Shown: piece after piece, positions 52,226 through 62,417 of the stretch
Layout: each line of letters begins with the position of its first letter
Position numbering within the stretch: position 1 is the first letter of the stretch
Notes under the pieces: generated by a model
The model's database searches: none
The model's input: the letters and a program-made list of their open reading frames with translations, nothing else
Told to the model about the DNA's origin: nothing
Origin: Leptotrichia hongkongensis
GTDB taxonomy: Bacteria > Fusobacteriota > Fusobacteriia > Fusobacteriales > Leptotrichiaceae
Direction: 5' to 3'
Length of the DNA stretch: 64,000 nt
Assembly: GCF_041538065.1 (NCBI RefSeq)
Contig: NZ_JBGORW010000003.1
Location: 62,001 to 126,000 of the forward strand
Program-made: the position numbers and the translations under genes

Positions 52226-53323
52226 ATGGAACTAAATAATAATGAAATGACAAGTATAAATACAATTGAGAAAATTGATATTTTGGGGATGGATTTAGAG
52301 AGTTTGCAGAAGAAATTTGTTGAGATTGGTCTTAAAAAGTTTAATGCGAGTCAAGTTTTTGACTGGCTACATAATAAACTGGTATTTGATTTCGACGAAT
52401 TTTCTAATATTTCTAAGAAAGATAGGGAAATCTTGAAAGAGAGATTTTATGTGGCAAAATTGGAGTTTAAGACACATCAAGTTTCGGAAGATGGGGATAC
52501 TGAGAAATTTTTGTTTGAATTGAAGGACAGAAGATTGATTGAAAGTGTGCTTATTTCTCATAAAAATCGGCATACACTTTGCGTTTCTTCACAAATTGGA
52601 TGTCTTATCGGATGTGATTTTTGTGCCACAGCTACAATGACTTATGAAAGAAATTTATCAATTTCTGAGATTTTACTACAATATTACTATGTTCAGAAAT
52701 ATTTACTTAAACGTGGAGAAAAATTAGGAAATGTAGTTTATATGGGGATGGGGGAACCGTTTTTAAATTATGATGCGGTTCTTGGTTCAATTAATATGTT
52801 AAATTCTCCTAAGGGGCAAAATTTTTCAAAAAGGAATTTTACAATTTCTACAAGTGGAATTGTAAATGGGATAAAAAGATTTACAGAAAATGAAAATCAA
52901 GTGAACTTAGCAATCTCATTACATTCAGTGAGAGATGATGTGAGAAGTGAAATTATGCCGATAAATAAAACATGGGGAGTAAAACAGTTAAAAGAATCAC
53001 TTTTGGAATATCAGAAACAAACTAAAAATCGTATTACATTTGAATATATCTTGATTGATGATTTGAACTGTGAGCCTGAAGATGCAAGGGAACTGGCTGG
53101 ATTCTTAAATTCATTTTCGTGTCTAGTAAACTTGATTCCTTATAATCCTGTTGGTGGAAAGCCTTATAAAACACCATCAAAACAAAAACAAAGGGAATTT
53201 TATAAATTATTAAAAGACAAAAATGTTAATGTAACGTTGCGAGAAACTAAAGGTCAGGACATTGCAGCGGCCTGTGGACAGTTGAAGGCAAAAAAACAGA
53301 TGGATTCTGCTAAAAATATTTAA
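52226..53323 (+). CDS. rlmN: Dual-specificity RNA methyltransferase RlmN
   Basis: Radical-SAM enzyme that methylates C2 of A2503 in 23S rRNA and A37 of some tRNAs. 365 residues. The radical-SAM cysteines are C126, C130 and C133 (GCLIGCDFCATA). Also YMGMGEPFLNYD, NFTISTSGIVNGIKRF, LAISLHSVRDDVR and the C-terminal LRETKGQDIAAACGQL with the methyl-carrying Cys. AGGAGG lies 20 nt from the ATG, with a five-codon TTG frame between that ends in TAATG over the start, so translation may be coupled. Confidence 0.95.
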   Translation: MELNNNEMTSINTIEKIDILGMDLESLQKKFVEIGLKKFNASQVFDWLHNKLVFDFDEFSNISKKDREILKERFYVAKLEFKTHQVSEDGDTEKFLFELKDRRLIESVLISHKNRHTLCVSSQIGCLIGCDFCATATMTYERNLSISEILLQYYYVQKYLLKRGEKLGNVVYMGMGEPFLNYDAVLGSINMLNSPKGQNFSKRNFTISTSGIVNGIKRFTENENQVNLAISLHSVRDDVRSEIMPINKTWGVKQLKESLLEYQKQTKNRITFEYILIDDLNCEPEDARELAGFLNSFSCLVNLIPYNPVGGKPYKTPSKQKQREFYKLLKDKNVNVTLRETKGQDIAAACGQLKAKKQMDSAKNI

Positions 53324-53357
53324 ATAGATATTGAAATAGTTACGAAAAGAGGTAGTA

Positions 53358-55403
53358 ATGAAAAAGAATAATAAAGAAGAAAAAATTGCAAAACCTAGAA
53401 AAAAATTTAGTTTATTTTCATTTTTTTTCAAAGTTTTTGTGTTTTTGTTTATAATCGGAGCGGGAGCGGGAGCTTATCTTGTTTATACGGTAAGCAAGGA
53501 AACGCCAGTTGATTTGATTGATGGATATGCACCTGTATCGCCATCGGTAATTTATGACATCAATGGAAATCAAATAGATACGATAATGGTTCAAAATAGA
53601 GCTCCAATTGGAATTGGAGAAATTCCTTTGCATGTGCAGAATGCGTTTTTGGCAATTGAGGATAGAAAATTTAGGACTCATCATGGATTTGATTTTGTGA
53701 GAACGGCAAGAGCGGCTTTTTTGACAATTACAGGAAGACGGCGTGAAGGAGGAAGTACACTTACTCAGCAGCTTGCAAAAAATGCGTTTTTATCGCCAGA
53801 ACAAACAATGACAAGAAAGATTAAAGAAGCGATTTTAGCAATAGAAATTGAAAGAAAGTATACAAAAGATGAAATTCTGGAAAATTACTTGAATACAATC
53901 TATTTTGGACAAGGAGCTTACGGAATAAAAAATGCGGCTATAAAATATTTTAATAAACAGCCAAAACAACTTTCTATTGCACAAGCGGCAATTTTAGCGA
54001 GCCTTCCAAAATCTCCAACAAAATATTCAAAAATAGAACATGCGTTGGAAAGACAAAAGATTGTGCTTCATCAAATGAGAAATTTTGGATTTATAACAGA
54101 GGAAGAATATGAGAAAGCGGTTAAAGAAAAAATTACGTTTGTAAATGGAAATATTAAAAGCCGTAATGAAGAGGAACAGATTTCGACTTCAAATGTGGCA
54201 CCTGAATTTACAACAGTTGTATTAAGTGAAGTAAGAAAAATATTGAAAATACCTGAAGAAGATCAAAAATTCTTATTTGACGGTTATAAAATTTATGCGA
54301 CAGTTGATTTAGATTTACAAAGGGCAGCTTATTCAGCATTTAATAATAATTATAACTTGAAGAGCCGAGCGAACTTAAATGGTGCATTGCTTTCTATTGA
54401 CCCAAGTAACGGGTTTGTAAAAGCAATGGTTGGAGGAAAAAATTATAAAAAAGGTAACTTTAATCGTGCATTAAGTTCATTAAGACAGCCAGGTTCATCT
54501 TACAAGCCAGTAGTTTACCTTGCGGCATTGCAAAAAAACATGGCAATGAATACCGTTATGGAAGATTCGCCAGTAAAAATTGGAAACTGGAGTCCAAAGA
54601 ACTATGATGGAGTATTCAGAGACAGCATGACACTTGCCAAAGCATTGGAAATTTCCAACAATATAATACCAGTAAAACTATTGCAACGTGTTGGAATCAA
54701 TTCGGCTGAAAAAGTATGGCGTGATGCAGGAGTTGTAGGAGGAGATTTTCCGAAGAACTATACGTTGGCACTTGGTTCAATTTCTACAAGACCAATAGAC
54801 ATGGCAATGTTTTATGCGGCACTTGCAAATGGAGGATATCAAGTTCAGCCTCAATATATCTACAAAATCGAGAATAAATATGGTGAAGTTGTTTATGAAG
54901 CAAAACCAAAAATGAAAAAAGTTTATGATTCAAAAGATGTTGCAATATTAACTTACATGCTTGAAAATGCTGTAAATTATGGAACTGGGCAATCTGCAAA
55001 AGTCTTTAAAAATGGACAGCTTATTCCAATGGCTGGAAAAACGGGAACAACTTCTGATTACGTTTCAGCATGGTTTACAGGTTACACACCTACTCTTGCT
55101 ACAGTAGTTTATGTCGGAAATGATGACAACAAGTCAATGGGGCCTGGAATGACCGGGCCAGCTGCAGCTGCACCAATTTGGAAAACTTACATGCAGACGG
55201 TAGTTGACTTGCCAAATTATAACGTTGGAGTCTTTGAATTTATAGACGATTATATTACAAGAAAAGATTTAACAACAAGAGATATTGACTTGCAAATTGG
55301 ACTTCTTGACAGAGATGGAGTAAATAAACGAACAGCACTATTTAAGACTGGAACAGAGCCAGTTGAGTCGGAAGGTAAGTTTAGGAATGGGATTACGTTT
55401 TAA
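53358..55403 (+). CDS. Class A penicillin-binding protein (PBP1A type)
   Basis: Bifunctional wall synthase of 681 residues: cytoplasmic tail, one membrane anchor (FKVFVFLFIIGAGAGAYLVY), then the GT51 glycosyltransferase with catalytic E101 (AIEDRKFRTHHGFD) and REGGSTLTQQLAKNAF. The transpeptidase domain has SxxK as S380-K383 (PGSSYKP), SNN in LEISNNIIPV, and KTG at K561 (MAGKTGTTSDY). It polymerises glycan strands and cross-links peptides outside the inner membrane. 34 bp after rlmN, so the two may be co-transcribed. Confidence 0.94.
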   Translation: MKKNNKEEKIAKPRKKFSLFSFFFKVFVFLFIIGAGAGAYLVYTVSKETPVDLIDGYAPVSPSVIYDINGNQIDTIMVQNRAPIGIGEIPLHVQNAFLAIEDRKFRTHHGFDFVRTARAAFLTITGRRREGGSTLTQQLAKNAFLSPEQTMTRKIKEAILAIEIERKYTKDEILENYLNTIYFGQGAYGIKNAAIKYFNKQPKQLSIAQAAILASLPKSPTKYSKIEHALERQKIVLHQMRNFGFITEEEYEKAVKEKITFVNGNIKSRNEEEQISTSNVAPEFTTVVLSEVRKILKIPEEDQKFLFDGYKIYATVDLDLQRAAYSAFNNNYNLKSRANLNGALLSIDPSNGFVKAMVGGKNYKKGNFNRALSSLRQPGSSYKPVVYLAALQKNMAMNTVMEDSPVKIGNWSPKNYDGVFRDSMTLAKALEISNNIIPVKLLQRVGINSAEKVWRDAGVVGGDFPKNYTLALGSISTRPIDMAMFYAALANGGYQVQPQYIYKIENKYGEVVYEAKPKMKKVYDSKDVAILTYMLENAVNYGTGQSAKVFKNGQLIPMAGKTGTTSDYVSAWFTGYTPTLATVVYVGNDDNKSMGPGMTGPAAAAPIWKTYMQTVVDLPNYNVGVFEFIDDYITRKDLTTRDIDLQIGLLDRDGVNKRTALFKTGTEPVESEGKFRNGITF

Positions 55404-55421
55404 ATTAAGGAATTGAAATTT

Positions 55422-55679
55422 ATGATAGCAACAAGTTATTCTAATTTTAAGAACAATCCTGAAAAATACTTTGAAAAAGTGATACAGAATTGTGAGACAT
55501 TGATTGTAACTAGGAAAAATGACGAAAATATTGTTGTAATGAGTGAAGATGAATATAGTAATTTGATGGAAAATTTATATATTATGTCAAATAATGATTA
55601 TTACAATAAATTAATTCAAGGAAAAAGAGAAGTTGAAGAGGGGAAAGCAGAAATACACGATTTAATTGAAGTAGAATAA
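55422..55679 (+). CDS. Phd/YefM-family antitoxin, apparently orphan
   Basis: 85 residues from ATG 55422 (AAGGA upstream; a TTG at 55413 is less likely). Family pattern: IATSYSNFKNNPEKYFEKVI, ETLIVTRKNDENIVVMSEDE, YSNLMENLYIMSNN and a C-terminal acidic tail for toxin binding. In typical pairs a YoeB/Txe or Doc toxin follows, but a terminator and a convergent gene come next, so no partner is present here. Confidence 0.8.
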   Translation: MIATSYSNFKNNPEKYFEKVIQNCETLIVTRKNDENIVVMSEDEYSNLMENLYIMSNNDYYNKLIQGKREVEEGKAEIHDLIEVE

Positions 55680-55687
55680 GAGCAATA

Positions 55688-55737
55688 AAAAAATATGATT
55701 TCAAATACAGATTAATGTATAAGAAATCATATTTTTT
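55688..55737. terminator. Bidirectional terminator between yefM-like and purine permease genes
   Basis: Perfect 15-bp stem AAAAAATATGATTTC / GAAATCATATTTTTT, A/T-flanked on both sides, between convergent genes. Confidence 0.8.
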
Positions 55738-55761
55738 GTTTATAAGAATTTATAAATTTGA

Positions 55762-57144
55762 TTATGACATAAATAATAATTTAACTATGAATAACGCTCC
55801 TAAAATAACCATTACCCATGAAACGTGTCTTCTGTCTTCTTTTTTCGAGAATAAATTGTAAAACAGATTTATTAAAACATAAGATAAAATTCCTAATGTT
55901 AAACCATCACCAATACTGTAAGTTAGAGCCATTGTTGTAATTGTTATGAAAGATGGAACTCCTTCTAGAATATCGTGCAAATCTATGTTTTTAACTGAAC
56001 TTAGCATTAGGTAACCAACGTAAATTAGGGCTGGAGCTGTGGCACATCCTGGTATTGAGATGAATATTGGCGAGAAAAACATTGATATTAGGAATAGGAA
56101 TCCTGTTGTGATAGCAGTCCATCCCGTTCTTCCTCCTGCGATAACTCCTGTTGAGCTTTCTACATAAGTTGTAACTGTAGAAACTCCAAGTGTGGCGCCA
56201 GCTGTAGTTGCGATTGCGTCTGCCATTAAAGCTCGTCCTACATTTGGTACATTTCCATTTTCATCTAGCATATCAGCTTTTGAACATACTCCTACTAATG
56301 TTCCGACAGTATCAAAAAAGTCTACAAACAGAAATGTGCAAACTATGACAAATAAATTTCCAAACATTTTAAAATCAGTAAATAGTCTAAAGTCTAATTT
56401 TCCCATAACAGGCATCATTGACTCGTATTTAAAGATACCAGATGGTAAATAAATTCCTAATTCTTTTGCATGTGAAGGGTTTATAAGAGCATATCCCCAG
56501 GCCAGAAGAGAACTCAATACTATTCCATAAAGAATTGAACCACGTACATTTTTTTTATCTAAAATAGCTATTAAGAATAATCCGATAAATGAAATAATAA
56601 CTGCTGGAGAAAAATGTCCCATACTAACTTTGGTAGATTCATTTAAAACAACCAGTCCACTTCCTGAAAAGCCGACAAATGCGATAAATACTCCAATTCC
56701 ACCAGTAACAGCGTGTTTCATATTTTCTGGAATGGAATTTACTACAGCTTCACGTACTTTAAAAAGTGTTAAAAAGATAAATATAATTCCTTCACAGAAG
56801 ACAGCAGTCAAAGCAGTTTGCCAGCTGATACCACCTTTTAGTACAACTGTAAATGCAAAAAATGCGTTTAATCCCATACCTGAGGCAAGGGCAAAAGGCA
56901 GATTTGCAATAAGGCCCATAAGAAAACAGCCAATTGCGGCTGAAAAACAAGTTGCTGTAACTAATGCTCCTGCATCCATACCAGTTTTTGACAAAATATT
57001 TGGATTTACAGCAATTATGTACGCCATTGTAAGAAATGTTGTAATTCCTGCCATAATTTCCTTTTTCATATTGACATTTTCATTTGCTAGAAGCGGGAAA
57101 AGTTGTTTAAGTCCGCTTGTTTGTTGAACATTAGTGATGCCCAT
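55762..57144 (-). CDS. NCS2-family purine (guanine/hypoxanthine) permease
   Basis: 460 residues with about 12 membrane segments. AzgA/PbuG-type features: EIMAGITTFLTMAYIIAVNP, GLIANLPFALASGMGLNAFF, FVDFFDTVGTLVGVCSKADM and VTTYVESSTGVIAGGRTGWT. This subgroup imports hypoxanthine, guanine or adenine by proton symport; exact specificity is not visible. It follows the CNNM/CorC gene after 49 bp on the same strand. No purine riboswitch is apparent in front. Confidence 0.88.
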   Translation of the reverse strand: MGITNVQQTSGLKQLFPLLANENVNMKKEIMAGITTFLTMAYIIAVNPNILSKTGMDAGALVTATCFSAAIGCFLMGLIANLPFALASGMGLNAFFAFTVVLKGGISWQTALTAVFCEGIIFIFLTLFKVREAVVNSIPENMKHAVTGGIGVFIAFVGFSGSGLVVLNESTKVSMGHFSPAVIISFIGLFLIAILDKKNVRGSILYGIVLSSLLAWGYALINPSHAKELGIYLPSGIFKYESMMPVMGKLDFRLFTDFKMFGNLFVIVCTFLFVDFFDTVGTLVGVCSKADMLDENGNVPNVGRALMADAIATTAGATLGVSTVTTYVESSTGVIAGGRTGWTAITTGFLFLISMFFSPIFISIPGCATAPALIYVGYLMLSSVKNIDLHDILEGVPSFITITTMALTYSIGDGLTLGILSYVLINLFYNLFSKKEDRRHVSWVMVILGALFIVKLLFMS

Positions 57145-57193
57145 TTTGATTAATCAACTCCATTTCTATGTATTATTTATGTTGTTACAAATA

Positions 57194-58546
57194 TTATTCA
57201 TCTTCATTAGATTTATTTTTAGACTTTTCATCATCTTGCTGATCTTTGTCAAAAGTCATAAGGACTTTTTCGATTTTTTTATTCTTAACTCGCTGTGGCT
57301 TGAATACAACACCATTAATTGTGATTGGCTCAATATTTTCATTATCTTCGGGAATATATCCCAAATTTTCGATTAAAATTCCACTTAAAGTGTCATAATA
57401 TTTTGATTCAAGTTCAAAGTGAAAGTTATCATTCAGGTCATTTAAGGAAACATCTCCATTAATTAAGTATTTATTTCGTGACAATTGACGGATTGACAAG
57501 TCTTCATCATCAAATTCATCAGCAATATTTCCCATAACTTCCTCAATCAAGTCTTCAAGTGTAACAATTCCCGAAAAACCTCCGTATTCATCAATCAGTA
57601 TAGTAATATGCTTTTTCTCCAGCTGCATTTCATTAAATAGTTCATTTACATTTTTTGTTTCAGGAACGAAATACGCTTCTTGCAGTAAATCAGCAACTTT
57701 TATGTTATCAAACCCTTTTTTGTAGGCTTCCATCATCAAGTCCTTGGTTAATAGCACACCAACAATATTGTCGGCTTCATTTTCATAAACAGGAATACGT
57801 GAATATTTTCCAATTTCCTTATTTTCAAAAAGTTCATGAATTGAGATATTTTTATCAATCAAAAATACTTTTGTTCTTGGAATCATTATTTCACGTGCAA
57901 TTTTTTCATCAAATTCAATAATATTCTCAATCATTTCCTGTTCAGCTTCATTAATAACACCGTGTTCCTTACCGACTTCTACAAGCGAACGCAGTTCCTC
58001 CTTAGAAACTTTTTCTTCAATATTGTCTTCTTTCATTTTCAAAACTGTAAGTACCAAATTTGTAGAAAATGTCAAAAATTTTACAAATGGAGAAAATAAC
58101 CTTGAAATAAATACAACAACTCCGACTGATGATAAAGCAATCTTTTCTGAATTTCTAAGTGCAATTCTCTTTGGAATTAGTTCACCAAAAACAAGTGTAA
58201 CATATGACAATAGAAAAGTTATTAAAATCATTGAAATTTGACTACTGTATGGGATATTCAAAGGTTGTAATGCACTTGACAAATATTGCGATAAACCAGT
58301 CGCTGCCGATGCTGATGCAAAAAAACCTGCCAAAGTAATCCCAACTTGAATAGTAGACAGGAATTTACTAGGTTCCTGCAGTAAATTGTCAAGTAAAATT
58401 GCTTTTTTATTTCCATCTTCAATTAATATTTTTAATTTATTTTTGTTTAACGAAACAATCGCCATTTCCGCACTGGAAAAGAAAGCATTAATTCCTGTTA
58501 AAATTATTATTATTACAATCTGTAATAATAAACTGCCCTCAGACAT
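57194..58546 (-). CDS. CNNM/CorC-type transporter-associated protein (hemolysin family)
   Basis: 450 residues. The N-terminal CNNM membrane domain starts ILTGINAFFSSAEMAIVSLN and includes LVFGELIPKRIALRNSEK; two CBS domains follow (IMIPRTKVFLIDKNISIHEL; KNVNELFNEMQLEKKHITIL) with DEYGGFSGIVTLEDLIEEVM, then a CorC_HlyC C-terminal domain. Members take part in Mg2+ or other divalent-cation transport; the hemolysin name is historical. The C-terminal tail is highly charged (DKDQQDDEKSKNKSNEDE). Confidence 0.9.
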   Translation of the reverse strand: MSEGSLLLQIVIIIILTGINAFFSSAEMAIVSLNKNKLKILIEDGNKKAILLDNLLQEPSKFLSTIQVGITLAGFFASASAATGLSQYLSSALQPLNIPYSSQISMILITFLLSYVTLVFGELIPKRIALRNSEKIALSSVGVVVFISRLFSPFVKFLTFSTNLVLTVLKMKEDNIEEKVSKEELRSLVEVGKEHGVINEAEQEMIENIIEFDEKIAREIMIPRTKVFLIDKNISIHELFENKEIGKYSRIPVYENEADNIVGVLLTKDLMMEAYKKGFDNIKVADLLQEAYFVPETKNVNELFNEMQLEKKHITILIDEYGGFSGIVTLEDLIEEVMGNIADEFDDEDLSIRQLSRNKYLINGDVSLNDLNDNFHFELESKYYDTLSGILIENLGYIPEDNENIEPITINGVVFKPQRVKNKKIEKVLMTFDKDQQDDEKSKNKSNEDE

Positions 58547-58839
58547 TTTATTTTTCCTCCTAAATTTTTTAAATTTACCAACTTTTATAGTAACAAATTT
58601 TAAAATTAAACTTAAAAAATGTAACTATTTATTCAAACTCTAACTTTTTATTTTGTATTAATTTAAAGAGTTTAAGCATATTATAGCATATTTTTAAAAA
58701 ATTTAAAAATTTTAATCTTAAATCTTATATATTCCAATAATCAAGAGATAAATACTTTATTTGAGTATAATAAATATATAATAAATATTGTATAATATTT
58801 TTCTACAAACACAAAAAAGAATATATCAAGTTTTAATAT
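58547..58839 (-). other. AT-rich gap between CNNM gene and restriction-modification genes
   Basis: About 290 bp without an open frame. TTTTTCCTCCTA at the left edge is the ribosome site of the CNNM gene read in reverse (TAGGAGGAAAAA). Otherwise nothing is resolved; a minus-strand promoter must be here. Confidence 0.35.
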
Positions 58840-61584
58840 TTATTTTTTGACACTTAATCTCATTTGTACAGCTTTTTCAAGTGCAGAAATAATATCATTT
58901 AACAACTCACTTTTTCCATATTTTTCAAGAACCAATTTATTAAAATCTATCCATTCTTGATTATGAAGTTGATCCAAAATTTTAGGGACTTCTTTCTTTG
59001 ATAAATTTTTCCAAGCATCAATTATCTGACTTTTTGCTTCAATTGATAGTCGTTTAGGGTCTAACATTATACTATCTAGTACTCCATCTTTTGTTGTATC
59101 AAGAACACCTAAGCCTCTACCAAATCCTGTTGCTTCAATCATAAACTGACCAAAATATGTATTTAATAAAGCATGAACTATTGTTCTATCTATTTCCTTA
59201 TTTTTCAATTTAAATACAGTTAATCTCTGATTGATTAATAAATCTGGCGATACACTTGACCAAAATAGCCTTTCTTCAGGATTAATTGATGTTACGAAAT
59301 CTCCAACAATTCTTGTAGGAAATTGATACCATTCATTTAATTTTCTTTGTGATTCATTTTTAGGATTATTATCAAATTTTGATATATAAGCTTGAGCTCC
59401 TGGTTTTAGATTTGACCTTTTTTCTGTTACAACAAAAGCATTTGAATCTGCAGCGGCAAAAAATCCCTGTACATTTGCAGGAGATTTTAGTATGGGTAAT
59501 AAATATTCTTTTTCTATTCCTTCAGAATCTGAAATATCATAGAAGAACTTATCATTAGTTGATTTTGTCCCTCTATTACCTTCAAAAATGGTATCCATTG
59601 AAATTGTTACATCTATAATATTATTAAACCATTTTATATTTTGAAATAATATATTTAAGGATAAACCATTTTTTATGAAAGTCTGAATTTCATCTTTTGT
59701 ATATTCAACATATTCAAGATGTTTATCTTCATCAATATCATCAATTAGTAACGAATCTGAGATATTTTTAATGTCTTCATTACTTAGAAAATCTAAGTCT
59801 GAATTTATTTTTATAAATTTTGTATTTTTTTTAATTAAAGAAACTCCTTTTTTTAAAACAAGTATAACTGTTACCACTTCAGCATTTTTAAACCAGCGTC
59901 CTCTTGAAGAAGTAATTACTTTTTCAACTTCAAATAGCTCAAAAAGAATATTTATATAATTTTGCTTTTTTTTAGTTTTTAGCCAAGAATTTGAAGTTAT
60001 AATTGCTGCAGTTCCATGCTTCTTTAATAAACGTTCGATACCTATTATGCCAAACTGATACCAATCGTGTTTCAATTCTAATTTTCTTATATTTTTAGAG
60101 TGTAAATAGTTATTAATTTCTTTCAAACGAGATTCCTCTTTGGTATCATTTTTCACTCTCTCGTTTCTAATAAAAGGCAGATTTGAAATTATATAATCAA
60201 ACTCTGGAATACTTTTTTTGATAGTTTCACCATTTTTTGGATTAGTTATTTCAATTTGTTTCCCAATTTTTAAACTTAGTAAATCATTTTGGAAGACTTG
60301 ATTCGGTAAATTCAAACTATCCTTTGAAGATAATGATATATTTGCCACTTGCAACGGTAGACGATATTTATCTGATGCCCAAATATTTTCATGAGCTTCT
60401 GTAATACTTCCCCCATTAGTTAATAATTTAAGTGCTGAACTTGCAATAGTTCCTGATCCAACACAAGGATCGAGAATTTGTGAATGAATGTTCTCTATAG
60501 TTGAATTGACTAATAATGTCGCTAATTTTTTTGGAGTTGTATACAAGCCCATTAATTCTCTTTTAGAAAGATTAATAATAGACTCTAGTGTATTTTGGAA
60601 CTCTTCTTGATCTATATTTTCAAAATTTTTATTATACAAAAATGAATTGTATTGTCTGATAACCATTTCAGAAGTTTCTGACAAGCATATATCTATATCT
60701 TGACAATTTAAAATTGTAAAAAAATCAGAAATCTTAGTTGCATTATTAAAGTTATCTCGAACAACTTTAAATGATTTTTCGCTTTGAAGCAATGTTTTTA
60801 ATGCATTATTAACTGCATTGTGGTTATTTTTCAACAAATTTGCAAAAGTAATTCTATTAATCCAATTTAGTAGAGTATTTTTTGCAAAAGCTCTTGTTTT
60901 TTCAGAGTCTGATATCCGATTGGGTTTATTCGCACTGAATTCCATTAATTCTTTATTATACCATTTGTTTATGTTAGCAATTAATTTTCTATCACCTAAT
61001 TGATAATAGTAGTCTGATAACTCATATGAGTATATTTCAGCTATATCTTGTGAAATATTTTCTGCTGATTGTAATACTGGTACATCAGTAACGACTTTAT
61101 CTATAAATAATTTATTCAGATGAATAATGACGCATTTCAGCCTTTTTTTCCATAGTTTTCGATTTTTTTTTACATCATCTCTTGTATTAATATTAATTAA
61201 TTTTTCCCATTTCTTATTTTCTTTCCAAGAATTTTCTTTATTTCTACAATAAATAACAGCTTGTTTAAAATTCCAAAGTACAAATACATTTGTTCTTAAT
61301 CGGTTCGCTTTATCTACTGCATTACTAAATAATTCATTATCATCAATATCAGTATTTGGCATTTTTAATTCCCAACCTAAAGCTACATTATTTTGATATA
61401 CATCGTTATAGTATAAGACGTCTGGAAATAGAGTGTTTGCTCTTTTGTCATTATTACCATTTTTTCCTAATGACTGTTCACCACCTGCATCTTTGAAAAC
61501 AAAATCGTTCTTCGCAAATAAGGATTGTGATTCTTTAATTAATTCAATAGCTTCACTTCGTTCATTTGATTTTAGTTGTCTCAT
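58840..61584 (-). CDS. Fused restriction endonuclease-adenine methyltransferase (type IIG-like)
   Basis: 914 residues. The N-terminus holds a PD-(D/E)xK nuclease candidate: P54-D55 (FPDVLYYND), then E72-L-K74 (GWELKMPNTDI). The centre is an N6-adenine methyltransferase: motif I LDPCVGSGTIASSALKLL, motif IV YIISNLPFIRNER (NLPF instead of NPPF/Y), with TTPKKLATLLV before it as in HsdM-like enzymes. The ~300-residue C-terminus (WYQFPTRIVGDFVTS, LLINQRLTVFKLKN) probably recognises DNA. Cutting, methylation and specificity would thus sit in one chain. Overlaps the second methyltransferase gene by 4 bp. Confidence 0.8.
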   Translation of the reverse strand: MRQLKSNERSEAIELIKESQSLFAKNDFVFKDAGGEQSLGKNGNNDKRANTLFPDVLYYNDVYQNNVALGWELKMPNTDIDDNELFSNAVDKANRLRTNVFVLWNFKQAVIYCRNKENSWKENKKWEKLININTRDDVKKNRKLWKKRLKCVIIHLNKLFIDKVVTDVPVLQSAENISQDIAEIYSYELSDYYYQLGDRKLIANINKWYNKELMEFSANKPNRISDSEKTRAFAKNTLLNWINRITFANLLKNNHNAVNNALKTLLQSEKSFKVVRDNFNNATKISDFFTILNCQDIDICLSETSEMVIRQYNSFLYNKNFENIDQEEFQNTLESIINLSKRELMGLYTTPKKLATLLVNSTIENIHSQILDPCVGSGTIASSALKLLTNGGSITEAHENIWASDKYRLPLQVANISLSSKDSLNLPNQVFQNDLLSLKIGKQIEITNPKNGETIKKSIPEFDYIISNLPFIRNERVKNDTKEESRLKEINNYLHSKNIRKLELKHDWYQFGIIGIERLLKKHGTAAIITSNSWLKTKKKQNYINILFELFEVEKVITSSRGRWFKNAEVVTVILVLKKGVSLIKKNTKFIKINSDLDFLSNEDIKNISDSLLIDDIDEDKHLEYVEYTKDEIQTFIKNGLSLNILFQNIKWFNNIIDVTISMDTIFEGNRGTKSTNDKFFYDISDSEGIEKEYLLPILKSPANVQGFFAAADSNAFVVTEKRSNLKPGAQAYISKFDNNPKNESQRKLNEWYQFPTRIVGDFVTSINPEERLFWSSVSPDLLINQRLTVFKLKNKEIDRTIVHALLNTYFGQFMIEATGFGRGLGVLDTTKDGVLDSIMLDPKRLSIEAKSQIIDAWKNLSKKEVPKILDQLHNQEWIDFNKLVLEKYGKSELLNDIISALEKAVQMRLSVKK

Positions 61585-62417
61585 ATTTTACTCCTCTCAA
61601 GTATATTTTTACACAGAATAGTTTTCTTTTGATTTTCAGTTAAATTGATATAAGCATTTTGAATTCTTTTAATTGACTCTTTAATATAATCTATATCTTT
61701 GCTTTTAAATAACTTTGAATGCTCATTTTTCTCAATTCCAATAAAATTTCTTCCTTCCAACACCGCTGAAACTAAAAATGATCCACTACCTGAAGTATTA
61801 TCTAAAATAATATCGCCCGGATTGGAATATGTTCTAATGAGATATCGACCTAATTCAACTGGTTTTTGTGTCGGATGTATTACAGTTCCTTCTGATTCTG
61901 CAGTTTTAAAATATACTACATCTATAGGATACCTATAGCCATTGCTTTTTACATGGATAGGCTCAAAATCTCCATATGAACCAGTTAACTGCTTCTTCCT
62001 AATTCCCTTATCATATGAATCACCTAATCGCATTTGTGGATTATAAGTTGGTTGTTTTCTGTAAAAGACAAGTATTTCTTCAAATTTTCTAAGTGGTTGC
62101 TTTTTTACATTTAGAAAATTTGTTGCTTTAGATTTTTCCCAAATTATTTTATATTTATATTCATTGGGATTTGAAAGCATTAATTCAGCAGAAAAAAGTC
62201 CTGAAGCCGTAAAAATCATAGCTCCATTTTCTTTCACTATTCTTCTATATTCATTCCATAATCGGTCTAATGGAATGATACAATCCCATTTATTTTGTGT
62301 TGTTCCATAGGGTAAATCAACCAATAACATATCTACTGAATTATCTGGTAATTTAGACATCACTTCTAGCGTATCTCCTTCAATAATATTATTTAAAAAT
62401 TTATCTATTTTAATCAT
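61581..62417 (-). CDS. Site-specific DNA methyltransferase (beta class)
   Basis: 278 residues. Catalytic motif IV comes first (LLVDLPYGTTQNKWDC) and AdoMet-binding motif I last (IILDNTSGSGSFLVSAVLEG), the order of beta-class N4-C/N6-A methyltransferases. HPTQKPVELGRYLIRTYSNP is also typical. First gene of the operon; its ATGA overlap with the fused nuclease-methyltransferase suggests the two modify opposite strands of a non-palindromic site, which is inference. Confidence 0.9.
   Translation of the reverse strand: MIKIDKFLNNIIEGDTLEVMSKLPDNSVDMLLVDLPYGTTQNKWDCIIPLDRLWNEYRRIVKENGAMIFTASGLFSAELMLSNPNEYKYKIIWEKSKATNFLNVKKQPLRKFEEILVFYRKQPTYNPQMRLGDSYDKGIRKKQLTGSYGDFEPIHVKSNGYRYPIDVVYFKTAESEGTVIHPTQKPVELGRYLIRTYSNPGDIILDNTSGSGSFLVSAVLEGRNFIGIEKNEHSKLFKSKDIDYIKESIKRIQNAYINLTENQKKTILCKNILERSKI

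Noticed and set aside
57145..58839. Purine riboswitch before the NCS2 permease
   Set aside because: Only 49 bp separate it from the upstream gene, and the 58.5-58.8 kb region shows no purine-aptamer core.
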